Assembly (NCBI GenBank): GCA_947629145.1
Contig: CANRCQ010000005.1
Coordinates: 1 to 43,301, forward strand
DNA from: an uncultured Clostridia bacterium
GTDB taxonomy: Bacteria > Bacillota > Clostridia > Christensenellales > UBA1242
Direction of reading: 5' to 3'
Length of the DNA stretch: 43,301 nucleotides
Below, piece after piece: positions 1 through 9,149 of the stretch. Every line of letters begins with the position of its first letter. Position 1 is the first letter of the stretch. Both the position numbers and the translations under genes were made by a program. Under the pieces are notes generated by a model. It did not search any database. It had not been told where the DNA came from and saw only the letters and a list, made by a program, of their open reading frames with translations.

Positions 1-2545
1 CCCAACAAGTCAATTTGAAGACGCTAAAGAAGGAGACTTCTATTTAGACAAAGGCTCTTATGATATTTGGCACTACGAAGCCGAAGGTTGGAAGAGTGTA
101 GGAAATATTCAAGGTGAAGTTGGTCCAAAAGGTGATGCCGGAAAAGATGGTATAACATGGACTATTGGCGAGTTGGACCCAACGCAACCGGACTCTGCTG
201 TTGAAGGAAATGAAGGAGATATGTATCTCAACTCCAATACATTTACACTTTATAAATACACGCAAGAAGAGTGGGTTGAACTTGGTTCAATCAAAGGACA
301 AGATGGCGAAGATGGACAAGAAGGGGCGCCGGGAAAAGACGCAGACGAACTATATATGGGCTATGACGGATACATATGGCGTGGTGCGGAAAGGTCAGAT
401 TGGTATATCCCTGGTGCAACAGCAGGAGAAGATGTTTTTGAACACACCACTGAAGTTGCCGAAGTTATGAGCAAGTATTTTGAAAGTGACTATGTTGACC
501 TTTCAAGCAATGTTATCGCCCTTATGCCTTATTATAAAGAGCATGTCGATCAAACGCTCTATTCTGGAATGGAATTGACTGAAATCACTGTCTATGCTAA
601 AGAAGAAGGAAAATTGCAAATTGGGTCAGCAAAGGTCAAAGATGTCATTGACTCACGAACAAATGGCACAGATTTATTAGTTATAAATGAAAAAGATTTA
701 ACTGTTTCGAAAGGCAAAAATGTCATTAAACACACTCTTCATATTGACGATGACGAAACAATTGTGCTTGGTGGAAAAGGTTCAGTTGCACTTTATTATG
801 CAAAGGATATTCCTGTTGATGATGAACCAGGAAATTTCATTGTGATTGACCAACAACCTCACGAAGAACTTCTTGAAAAAACTGGAAAAGAATACAATGA
901 CACACTTGCCATTCAAGTCAGGATGTCCTTGACGGTAGATGTTCCTATATTTGAAGATTTGCGTCAACACGTCCAAGACGACATCGGTGGTCTTAAAGGT
1001 TTGACAAGCGATCTCAGGTTTGCAGGTGAACACTGGGGAGCATATATGTATGCTTATACTGGGCAAAATACCAATTTGTTTGAAGGCAAAACAATCACAA
1101 GAATTGGCGTGCCACTAGAAAAGTTGAATAGGAGTTCAGACGGCGGACTTCCATATCTTGATATGTATTTAATTCCTACCTACAAAGATGAAAATGGTGT
1201 AACACCTGCCCCAGATAGTGACGACGTTAAAGCAAAAAGAAAAGAGCATAGTATATTGATAGATAACACACTTGACCGTTTAGAAATAAAAACTGAGTCG
1301 GAATACCAGGCAGAACTGAATGCATTGGCGGAAGGACCTACTTGGGTGGATTTTGACTGTCGTTATGTTGTTCCAGATGGCTACACGCTTGCTTTCTGTG
1401 GCGATGGTGGTGGCTTTAAGTGGCTTCTAGCGCACAGTAATACTGCTGAGGGTAGTGAAGTAGAGCGATTGGGATTGGCCAAAATTCCATATTATACTCC
1501 AATGAATTCTATTGCGGGATTAGGCAAAAATAAGGAGTTGGGTACGGGTGATTGGACCACTTATGGTGGTCAGGCTGAGCCTACCAAATTGCTTTTTGAC
1601 ATCTATTATGAAGTTGAATGGTCGCCGGCTCAGCAAATTGACAGACTTGAAGAACTTGAATGGGAGGCAACCGAAATGGATAGACTCCGTGCCAAAGTTG
1701 GCGGCAAGTATATCTCCATCCTTGGCGACAGCATAAGCACCTTTGAAGGCTATTCAAATGAATATGAAACTCAAAACAGCGATATAAAACAGAATGGAAC
1801 ACACACTGATTATGGTATTACTGAAGGACAGCATAACTACTATGGCAACGCGGTGGCATATCCACGACTTGCTGACATATCGGTAGAGGACACCTGGTGG
1901 AAGAGGACAATCAATCAGGCAGGCTTGAACTTGTGCGTAAACAACTCAAGTGCTGGAGATTTGGTCTGGTCGGAGTACGAACGCAGTCAACAAGGGTGGC
2001 AGATGCGATGCGAGCAACTGCACGACAACACAACAAAGAACGATTCGGATCCAACTATTGCATCAAAAAATCAAGACCAAGAACAAGATATTTATCCAGA
2101 CATTGTTGCAATCTATTTTGGTATAAATGATTTTACGAATCATATAAATGATGAAGACGGAGGCGTAAAGGAGTTTGAAACCAATTACAAACTGATCGTC
2201 AACAAAATTATGGACACGTATGGCGCAAAAGAAGGCTTCAAACTCTTTGTGTTCACACTTTTCCCAGAAGAAGGTGTTAGTAAAGACTACCATCCCACTC
2301 TCGATAAATTCCCAGACGAAGAAGATTATCAAGCAGCATTGGATAAATACAACACTGTCATCAGAAGTATTGCACTAGACAATCGCAAGATTGAGGTTGT
2401 GGACCTTAGCAGAAAATATCACCTTTCAAGGGATGAATTCAAGCCTTACGCCTTGCAAGATAGTTTGCATCCAAATGAAAGAGGTATGAGATTGATGTCA
2501 AATGCTTTCCTTGAAGAACTTTACAGAGTGTATGTTGGCAAATAA
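1..2545 (+). CDS. Collagen-like/SGNH hydrolase protein, 5'-truncated by window edge
   Basis: The reading frame is open from base 2, so the N-terminus lies outside the window; 847 residues are visible. Gly-X-Y collagen-like stretches occur near visible residues 37-50 (GEVGPKGDAGKDG) and 95-115 (GQDGEDGQEGAPGKD), each followed by a short aromatic-rich module of the kind seen in surface or tail-fibre proteins. The middle has no recognised domain. The C-terminal third carries the SGNH/GDSL hydrolase blocks: GDSIS near 574, GIND near 707 and a D-x-x-H block (DSLHPNERG) near 819, which supply the Ser, Asn and Asp/His residues. That family hydrolyses esters, often acetyl or acyl groups on sugars; the substrate here is unknown. 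Domain order suggests a stalk carrying an esterase. A phage tail-fibre origin is possible but no phage genes are visible. The domain call is firm, the role is inference. Confidence 0.85.
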   Translation, partial: PTSQFEDAKEGDFYLDKGSYDIWHYEAEGWKSVGNIQGEVGPKGDAGKDGITWTIGELDPTQPDSAVEGNEGDMYLNSNTFTLYKYTQEEWVELGSIKGQDGEDGQEGAPGKDADELYMGYDGYIWRGAERSDWYIPGATAGEDVFEHTTEVAEVMSKYFESDYVDLSSNVIALMPYYKEHVDQTLYSGMELTEITVYAKEEGKLQIGSAKVKDVIDSRTNGTDLLVINEKDLTVSKGKNVIKHTLHIDDDETIVLGGKGSVALYYAKDIPVDDEPGNFIVIDQQPHEELLEKTGKEYNDTLAIQVRMSLTVDVPIFEDLRQHVQDDIGGLKGLTSDLRFAGEHWGAYMYAYTGQNTNLFEGKTITRIGVPLEKLNRSSDGGLPYLDMYLIPTYKDENGVTPAPDSDDVKAKRKEHSILIDNTLDRLEIKTESEYQAELNALAEGPTWVDFDCRYVVPDGYTLAFCGDGGGFKWLLAHSNTAEGSEVERLGLAKIPYYTPMNSIAGLGKNKELGTGDWTTYGGQAEPTKLLFDIYYEVEWSPAQQIDRLEELEWEATEMDRLRAKVGGKYISILGDSISTFEGYSNEYETQNSDIKQNGTHTDYGITEGQHNYYGNAVAYPRLADISVEDTWWKRTINQAGLNLCVNNSSAGDLVWSEYERSQQGWQMRCEQLHDNTTKNDSDPTIASKNQDQEQDIYPDIVAIYFGINDFTNHINDEDGGVKEFETNYKLIVNKIMDTYGAKEGFKLFVFTLFPEEGVSKDYHPTLDKFPDEEDYQAALDKYNTVIRSIALDNRKIEVVDLSRKYHLSRDEFKPYALQDSLHPNERGMRLMSNAFLEELYRVYVGK

Positions 2546-2563
2546 AATAAAGAAAAATTGATA

Positions 2564-2596
2564 ATAAAAAAGACACCAAAAGTGGTGTCTTTTTTC
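2564..2596 (+). terminator. Rho-independent terminator of the SGNH gene
   Basis: Perfect inverted repeat AAAAAAGACACC / GGTGTCTTTTTT with a short AAAAGT loop and a T tail, starting about 20 bases after the stop codon. The symmetric A/T flanks would allow it to work on both strands. Confidence 0.9.
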
Positions 2597-2690
2597 ATTT
2601 ATGAAAAAACAATGTTATATCAAAAGGTAAAAGATTGCGCAAAACAGGCGCAATTAGTTAAATAATTTTAAATATAAGTCAAAAATTATT

Positions 2691-2718
2691 TTGTAGTTGA
2701 CAGTAAAAGTGTTATAAT
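2691..2718 (+). promoter_or_regulatory. Extended -10 promoter for the envelope operon
   Basis: TGTTATAAT (extended -10, TATAAT at 2713-2718) with a weak TTGTAG -35, N16 spacing. A better-looking TTGACA at 2697 is only 10 bases from the -10, too close to be its partner. It precedes the first gene of the 2737-11277 operon. Confidence 0.6.
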
Positions 2719-2736
2719 AACGATGTGGAGTTTATT

Positions 2737-3273
2737 ATGAAAAGTAAACTGATAAAGGGTCTAACAAGTTTGCTTTTTGCAGTTTTGGCTTGGGTTTCAT
2801 TGGCATTTCCCTTTGGAGTTGAAGTCATAAAAAGCAAAAGTGGAACGGCATCCAATGTGTTTTATCTCGATGATTGGTTTTTAGTGATGGACATCAATCA
2901 AGTTCAAATTTGGCAAATATCACGAATTTTTATGTTTATTGCACTATCTTTAATTTTGATAACGGCCATTGGTGCAATTATTAGAATTTTTATAAACAAC
3001 AAAATCACAACAACTATTGTCAAAGTGTTTGGATTTACAGGATTGTTTATGATGATTTTGTTTCTGGTTTTGTTTTTGTGTGGTGGTTTGACCTATGCCC
3101 AATCTATAAGCACAAAAGAATTAAAATATTTTTATTATCTTCATGCGGGAGTTTCAATATTATGTTTAGCCGGGCTTATTTCATTATGTTTTGCAATTCC
3201 ATGGAAAAAAGAAAAACTTGACAAAAACACAACAAAAGAGAAAGGGGAGAAAAATGAAAAAATTGTCGATTAA
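2737..3273 (+). CDS. Four-TM membrane protein, unknown function
   Basis: 178 residues. The ATG at 2737 is chosen over an in-frame GTG at 2725 because GGAG (2727-2730) sits six bases before the ATG, while the GTG overlaps that site. Four hydrophobic helices are evident: about residues 8-28, 63-90, 97-122 and 133-155, followed by a short Lys-rich tail that is probably cytoplasmic. I do not recognise the family. It is first in an operon and its 3' end overlaps the signal-peptide coding start of the next gene (ATG 3254), indicating translational coupling with exported proteins. A role as a small envelope partner is inference only. Confidence 0.7.
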   Translation: MKSKLIKGLTSLLFAVLAWVSLAFPFGVEVIKSKSGTASNVFYLDDWFLVMDINQVQIWQISRIFMFIALSLILITAIGAIIRIFINNKITTTIVKVFGFTGLFMMILFLVLFLCGGLTYAQSISTKELKYFYYLHAGVSILCLAGLISLCFAIPWKKEKLDKNTTKEKGEKNEKIVD

Positions 3274-4433
3274 AAGAATTATAGCAATCATTTTATGCTT
3301 TATAATCGTGGGGGGGACCTGCAGTCGTGGTGTCGATATGTATGGCGGCCGGCAAACATCCCGTGCCAACTTATGACGAAAGCCTTGTCACACACTTGGA
3401 TTTCAAAGAAGATGCTGATGAATTTAAAATTCTTCAACTCACTGATACACATATAGGCAGCGCCGAACAACTGGATTATGCAAGAAAGTCTTTTGACCAA
3501 CTTATAAATTTAAGCCATCCGGACATGATAATATTTACAGGCGATTTCATTTGGAAAGCACACACAAAAGAGTTGTTGCCACAAGTGTTAGCGATGATTG
3601 ACGAGTTTAAAATTCCGTATGCATTGGTTTTTGGAAATCATGATTTGGAAGGCGATGCAACTTCAAGCGACTTTGTTAAGGCTTTTGAAGAGTCTGAATA
3701 TGGAATATTTGAGCAGGGCCCTGATTATGTAACCGGCAACGGAAATTATGCAATCAATATCAAGAAAGACGGAGAAATTGTGTATAGCCTTATCATGTTG
3801 GATTCTTTAAGATATGCAAAAAAGAATAAGGTTAACGGTTATAATTACATACATGATGACCAAGTTGATTTTTATGAGTGGAATATAAAAGGCGCAAGCC
3901 AGGCGGCTTATGGTGAATTTAATCCTGAAGAAAATAAAGTTGTTCCATCTCTTGTCTTTTATCATATTCCACAGGTTCAGTTCTTTGAATGTCGCCAAAA
4001 GATACTTGATTATTATCAAGAGCATGGACTAACATATGGAGATGAAACACCTTATGGGGTGGCAACCCTTTCGGATGATGCAGAATATCCCAACAAGACA
4101 AGTGACGAATGGCTGTATCCTTTTGAAAAAACAAAACTTTTTGACAGAGCATCTCAATTAAAAAGCACAAAAGCAATGTTTGTTGGACATTTGCACTACA
4201 ACAGTTCTAATTATTTTTACCGCGATGAGATAAATGACTATGAAATGGAACTGGTTCACGGAACAAAAACTTTGACAACTTCACTTTATTGGGGCTGCGA
4301 AGAAGCTCAAAAAGACGATGTTTGTATTGGGGGAACGGTTATCAGCATAAAGGCAGACGGCTCTTATTCATATGATAGGTTGGCATCAACCTATTTTGCG
4401 CCAGAGTTTAATTTGCACAATTTTGTTGGTTAG
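3254..4433 (+). pseudogene. Exported calcineurin-like metallophosphoesterase, frame broken at a G7 tract
   Basis: A start with a ribosome binding site (AAAGGGGA, then ATG 3254) encodes an N-terminal signal/anchor (MKKLSIKRIIAIILCFIIV), but this frame meets a stop at 3376. The enzyme body continues in another frame from about 3318 to 4433. Removing one G from the seven-G run at 3310-3316 joins the two into one continuous protein of about 390 residues. The body has the metallophosphoesterase signature: DTHIG (near 3448), GDFIW (near 3541), GNHD (near 3632), an isolated His region and GHLHYN (near 4180), which bind a dinuclear metal centre. It resembles purple-acid/Dcr2-like phosphatases of about 370 residues. 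Either this is a phase-variable gene caught OFF, a recent mutation, or a sequencing error in a homopolymer. Position in an operon with a beta-helix lipoprotein and a PLD-fold protein suggests work outside the membrane. Confidence 0.75.
3310..3316 (+). repeat. G7 homopolymer at the frame break
   Basis: Seven consecutive G residues inside the signal-anchor coding region. Six would keep the metallophosphoesterase in frame. Poly-G runs are rare in this AT-rich DNA; see also 25705-25712 and 27375-27382. Confidence 0.9.
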
Positions 4434-4445
4434 GAGGAAAAATTG

Positions 4446-7400
4446 ATGTCATCAAAAACGCGTAATATTTTATACATAATTATTTCTGCTGTTGTGGTTT
4501 TGGCAATGGGCAGTATTTCTTTGCTGCTTTCAGGTTGCAACGATTCCACTCCAAAGGAAAATGTTTTAGAATATTCTGTTCAAACTTTTGAAGAATTGAA
4601 AGATGCGTTTGCTGATGATTCAGAAGGCACTCCAAAACGCATTTTGCTCACAGCAGATATAGATTTTACAGAAACATTGGCTGTTCAAGAGAAAATTACG
4701 TTGACTTCTGTTAAAGATGTCACTTTAACCAGGGCAGAAGAGTTTGACGGTTCATATTTTTCAGTTCAAAGTGAAGGTGTTTTTGACTTAAAATCAGAAC
4801 ACAAAGTGATTTTTGATGGCAAAGAGAAACTTAAAAGCACATCTGCTATTTTAAATTTAGGGACTTTAACTTTGGGCAAAAATATTGAATTTCAAAACTT
4901 TATAGGAAATCAACGTGGTGTTGTGGTTTATAATGGTGGCTTACTTGACAATGAATTATCTGCCAATGCCTTACTTGAAATTGATGGTGCAACAATTCAC
5001 GACAACAAACTTGACGAAAATGCTAAGAGTGTATATGGAATTGTTTATAACTATCAAAAAGCAACCTTTAACTTTAAAAGTGGAAAGTTTTACAACAACT
5101 CCACTCACACAACAGGGGCGCTGTTTATCTTTTCCGATTCTACGGCAAATTTTATGGGCGGAGAAATTTATGATAATGTTTGCACTTCCGGTGGAATTAT
5201 CTATGTAAAAAGTGCAAAGGCTGAATTTGGAAAATGTAAAATCCACAATAACAAGGGCACAACTGGCATTGTTTACTTTAACAATGAGGCCGATGCTGTG
5301 ATTGACGGTATTGAAATCACAGACAATGAAACAACAGATAATGGTGGGGCAATCTATTTGAATGAAACTTCAAAAGTTGTCATCAACAGCGGAAAATTTA
5401 ACGGAAATAAGTCAGCAGTGAAAGGTGGAGTAATCTATACTGCGCAAAAAAGCACTTTAACCATAAATGGCGGAGAGTTTTTGAATAACTATGCTGGCAC
5501 TTATGCTGGAGTGGCATATCTTGCAGGTTCTTCAAAAATTGAATTAAATGGCGGAACTTTAAAAAATAACAAGTCAAAAAACAGTGGTGGAACAATTTTT
5601 GTTGACTCAAACAGTCAGTTTATTATGAATGGCGGCTTGATTGACGGCAGCACAACCGAAGAAGAAACTGCAAGTGGTGGCGCAATCATAAATAAATCTT
5701 TCACAACCATCAATGGCGGAACAATTTCAAACAATTCTACATATTTGATGGGCGGGGCAATTAGAAGTTATCTAAATGCCGATGTTAATCCAAATGCAAA
5801 ATTGACAATTACCGGTGGAAAATTTGAAAACAACAACAATGTCAGTGACCATGGCGGCGCTATACATTGTGTCACAGTTTTAGAAGTTACTGGCGGCGAA
5901 TTTATTTCAAATTCTACAACAAAAAACGGTGGTGCAATCTATTTTGGCACAGGATGCACAGGGGCTATTGAAGGAGCAATATTTAAAAATAATTCCGCAA
6001 GCGGAAATGGCGGAGCAGTATATTTTGTCACCAATTGTGAAGGTGGGGTGAATAATTGCAAATTTGAACAAAATGTGGCTAATAATGGTGGTGCTGTTGC
6101 TGCTTATTCTAAGAATTTAAAAATTGAAAATTCAAACTTTAATGCAAATAATGCAACAGATGGTGGGGCAGTATATTTGTTTAACACTGTCAATATTAAA
6201 ATGAATGAAAATATTTTCGAGTCTAATGAAGCCACAAGCTATGGTGGGGCAGTTTACACTGCGGCAGCAAGCCAAACAATAAATGGCGGAATTTTTACTA
6301 GAAATGTTTCTGCCCAATCAGGTGGCGGAATTTTCTCCTATAACCATCCAAATTTGGAAATAAATGGAACACAGTTTTCTTTGAATGAATCTAATGGTGG
6401 TGTTGGTTCTGGTTTTGGTGGTGGCGGATTGTCCGTGTACAGCAACGGCAAGGCTGCTTCAAATGTAGTTTTAAACAACACAAAATTTGAACAAAACGTT
6501 GGTGTAAATCGTGGACAAGACATCTATGCTTATTGCGCAAGCAACCAAGATACAATAACTCCTATTGTAACAATAAATGATGGCGAGTTTGACCACATCG
6601 GCATTCAGTATGCCACTTTAAGAATTGGTGGAGATGTTGTTATAAAAGATATGTTGGAGTTTCATGCAACAAAAAATGAAAAATTTGCTTATCTTGAAAT
6701 AATTAAGGAAGTGACAAATCCATTTAAAATAAACTCAATAACTGGCTCATACACAGAAGAGAAAACAACCACAAAAAATCGTTTCATCAGATTTAATACA
6801 AATGACCCATGGTCTAATATATACAGCCAAGTTAGAAAAATCACACTGTTAGAAGAGCTGGCTGGAAATGGCAACACAAGTGCTGGCACAAAACCAGGAT
6901 ATGGTTTTAAAGTTAGCGAAGGTCAAATTTTAATGTGCAAGACAAACAGAAAAATCAATATAGATGCATCTGTTATGGCTATTGATGCGCCTGTTGATGC
7001 TGTTGTGGGAGAAACTGTAAACTTTAAAGTGTTTGATGTATATTCAATTGAAAATGTAAAAGTTATTAATGATGACACAAATGAAGAAATACAACTGCAA
7101 CAAACTGATGATGGATATTCATTTACCATGCCGGATGCAGATGTAACAATAAGTTATACTGCAACATCTTCACTTAAATTGACAGTGGACGAAAATATAA
7201 AAGACTTTATTCAAGTAGATGAAACATATCAATTTTTGCAAGAAGTCAATGTTGTGTTGGTTAAACAATTTGACCAGAAGGTTGTAAAACTGTTTATTGC
7301 CCTTAACAATGGTACGCAAATTGACCTTCTTAAAAATCCAACTTTCAAAATGTTTAAAGGGGCAAGAATACAAGGCGAAATTAGCAAATATTATGAAATT

Positions 7401-9149
7401 GGTCAGCAAACAGATGACAGAATAAAAGGTTTAGTTTTTCTGGAAACAGATTGTGATGACAGTGGCAAAGCATATGCGATTGAAAACGAAGTTGTTAAGT
7501 TTAAAATTGAACTAAATGACACACAAAATCGTTATATTGTAAACGAAGTTTCCTATAAATTTAATGGCGGAAAAGTTGTTATCACAAAAGAAAACGATGT
7601 TTACACCTTTATTAATGCACAAGGGAACATTGAAATTGAATTTGTTATTGAAGATTTGTTAGAAGGAATCGAAGAGGGTGTTGTTATATTTAATGAAGAA
7701 CAATTAAACGACACCCTCAGCAAACATAAAATTGCCGTGATTAAAGATGAAATTGTCATAACTAAAACAATAACTCTTGACCAAGGCACCTACCAAATTA
7801 TTGGAGTCAAAAACGCCAAATTGATTCGCGGAGAACAAATGAAAGGCGCTTTTTTTGATATTGGCTTTAAGGCAATATTAAACTTGGGTGCGGATTTGGA
7901 TGGAGAGCATCCGTTGATATTAGATGGCAACGCCACAAACGTTTCAAACATAAAAAGTTCAATTATTGTATGTAGAGATAATGGAGTTCTTAATATCTAT
8001 AATGGAGTTTCAATTTGCAACAACACACTTCAAACAGAAAATGTAGTATTTTCGGCTGATGGATATGGGCAAATTTACAGCATTTCAAATGTTGGTGGAG
8101 CAGGAATTATAAATGTTTTCGGTCAAGTCAATATGTATGGTGGCGAAATTTTCAACAATCAAACCACTGGGAAAATAGATGGTGCGGGAGTATATAACTA
8201 TGGCACATTTAATCTCTTTTCTGGCAGCATTCACGATAACACAACAGTAAATGGCAGCGGAGCAGGGATTTACAGTGCAAAAAGCCTAACCCTAAAAGGC
8301 GGGAAAATTGAAAACAATAACATTTCTGGAAATGGCTATGGTGCTGGAATTTATATGCTAACATCAAAATACGCACATACTTTTATTTATGACGGAGAAA
8401 TAAGCGGGAATACATCGCCGAGAAGTGGGGCGGGGATGTTTGTTTCTTCTTTAAGTTCTTGTTTTATACATGGTGGAGTGTTTAATGGAAACAAGTCAAC
8501 AAAGTATAATGGTGGAGCAATCAACAGCCGTGGCAATCTTTATATCTATGGTGGCACTTTTACAAACAACACCGCTGTTGCTCAAGGTGGGGCAATATAT
8601 CAATATATTTGTGAATCAACAATTGCAGGTGGAAAGTTTGAAAACAACAGTGCGGCAAATGGCGGCGCAATTTGTTATGGACAAGGGGCGATTGCGCACA
8701 TTACAGGCGGCGAGTTTTTAGAGAACACTGCCACAAATCGAGGCGGAGCAATTTGTTTGATTGGACAAGACAACACTTCAACCACAACATTACTCACAAT
8801 CACTGGCGGAACTTTTCAAGGGAATGTTTGTGAAAATGGAAGTTTTGTTGCGATTGAAAAGGCAATTTTGGAACTTGGCGGAACTCCAACAATCACAGAT
8901 GGAAACATCAAATTGGTGATAGAACCAACAAGCAAATTTGCCTTTATTAGATTTATTTCAAATTTTTCTGAAGATATAAAATTTAACATTTGTCCAAACT
9001 CATACACAAATTTAGAATGTTTATTCTTGCAAATCAAAGCGGACGTAAATCCTGAAAATCTACTGCAAAACATTCTTCTCGATAATCCAGATTATGAGAT
9101 TCAAGTCAAAAATGGACATTTTGCGCTCAAAAACAGAGGTGATTTATGA
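4446..9149 (+). CDS. Giant lipoprotein with two right-handed beta-helix regions
   Basis: 1567 residues. ATG 4446 follows AGGAGG (4432-4437) by eight bases. An N-terminal hydrophobic signal ends in a lipobox (LLLSGC), so the protein is probably lipid-anchored outside the cell. A module at residues 45-110 (VQTFEELKDAF, a predicted strand series, then L-x-R) leads into many GGAIY / INGGxFxxN repeats coded at about 5150-6470, the Pmp-like turn pattern of parallel beta-helices. A central region (about residues 830-1080) lacks these repeats and looks like compact beta domains. The start module then recurs near 7680-7870 and leads into a second, shorter helix at about 8090-8860. So the chain is a tandem duplication of cap plus helix. 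No sortase motif and no autotransporter domain. Likely adhesin or carbohydrate-binding surface protein; a lyase is possible since many beta-helices are. Stop overlaps the next ATG (ATGA). Confidence 0.85.
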   Translation: MSSKTRNILYIIISAVVVLAMGSISLLLSGCNDSTPKENVLEYSVQTFEELKDAFADDSEGTPKRILLTADIDFTETLAVQEKITLTSVKDVTLTRAEEFDGSYFSVQSEGVFDLKSEHKVIFDGKEKLKSTSAILNLGTLTLGKNIEFQNFIGNQRGVVVYNGGLLDNELSANALLEIDGATIHDNKLDENAKSVYGIVYNYQKATFNFKSGKFYNNSTHTTGALFIFSDSTANFMGGEIYDNVCTSGGIIYVKSAKAEFGKCKIHNNKGTTGIVYFNNEADAVIDGIEITDNETTDNGGAIYLNETSKVVINSGKFNGNKSAVKGGVIYTAQKSTLTINGGEFLNNYAGTYAGVAYLAGSSKIELNGGTLKNNKSKNSGGTIFVDSNSQFIMNGGLIDGSTTEEETASGGAIINKSFTTINGGTISNNSTYLMGGAIRSYLNADVNPNAKLTITGGKFENNNNVSDHGGAIHCVTVLEVTGGEFISNSTTKNGGAIYFGTGCTGAIEGAIFKNNSASGNGGAVYFVTNCEGGVNNCKFEQNVANNGGAVAAYSKNLKIENSNFNANNATDGGAVYLFNTVNIKMNENIFESNEATSYGGAVYTAAASQTINGGIFTRNVSAQSGGGIFSYNHPNLEINGTQFSLNESNGGVGSGFGGGGLSVYSNGKAASNVVLNNTKFEQNVGVNRGQDIYAYCASNQDTITPIVTINDGEFDHIGIQYATLRIGGDVVIKDMLEFHATKNEKFAYLEIIKEVTNPFKINSITGSYTEEKTTTKNRFIRFNTNDPWSNIYSQVRKITLLEELAGNGNTSAGTKPGYGFKVSEGQILMCKTNRKINIDASVMAIDAPVDAVVGETVNFKVFDVYSIENVKVINDDTNEEIQLQQTDDGYSFTMPDADVTISYTATSSLKLTVDENIKDFIQVDETYQFLQEVNVVLVKQFDQKVVKLFIALNNGTQIDLLKNPTFKMFKGARIQGEISKYYEIGQQTDDRIKGLVFLETDCDDSGKAYAIENEVVKFKIELNDTQNRYIVNEVSYKFNGGKVVITKENDVYTFINAQGNIEIEFVIEDLLEGIEEGVVIFNEEQLNDTLSKHKIAVIKDEIVITKTITLDQGTYQIIGVKNAKLIRGEQMKGAFFDIGFKAILNLGADLDGEHPLILDGNATNVSNIKSSIIVCRDNGVLNIYNGVSICNNTLQTENVVFSADGYGQIYSISNVGGAGIINVFGQVNMYGGEIFNNQTTGKIDGAGVYNYGTFNLFSGSIHDNTTVNGSGAGIYSAKSLTLKGGKIENNNISGNGYGAGIYMLTSKYAHTFIYDGEISGNTSPRSGAGMFVSSLSSCFIHGGVFNGNKSTKYNGGAINSRGNLYIYGGTFTNNTAVAQGGAIYQYICESTIAGGKFENNSAANGGAICYGQGAIAHITGGEFLENTATNRGGAICLIGQDNTSTTTLLTITGGTFQGNVCENGSFVAIEKAILELGGTPTITDGNIKLVIEPTSKFAFIRFISNFSEDIKFNICPNSYTNLECLFLQIKADVNPENLLQNILLDNPDYEIQVKNGHFALKNRGDL

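Noticed and set aside
2697-2718. TTGACA with TATAAT as a consensus promoter
   Set aside because: Spacing is only 10 bases; the extended -10 alone is a better reading.
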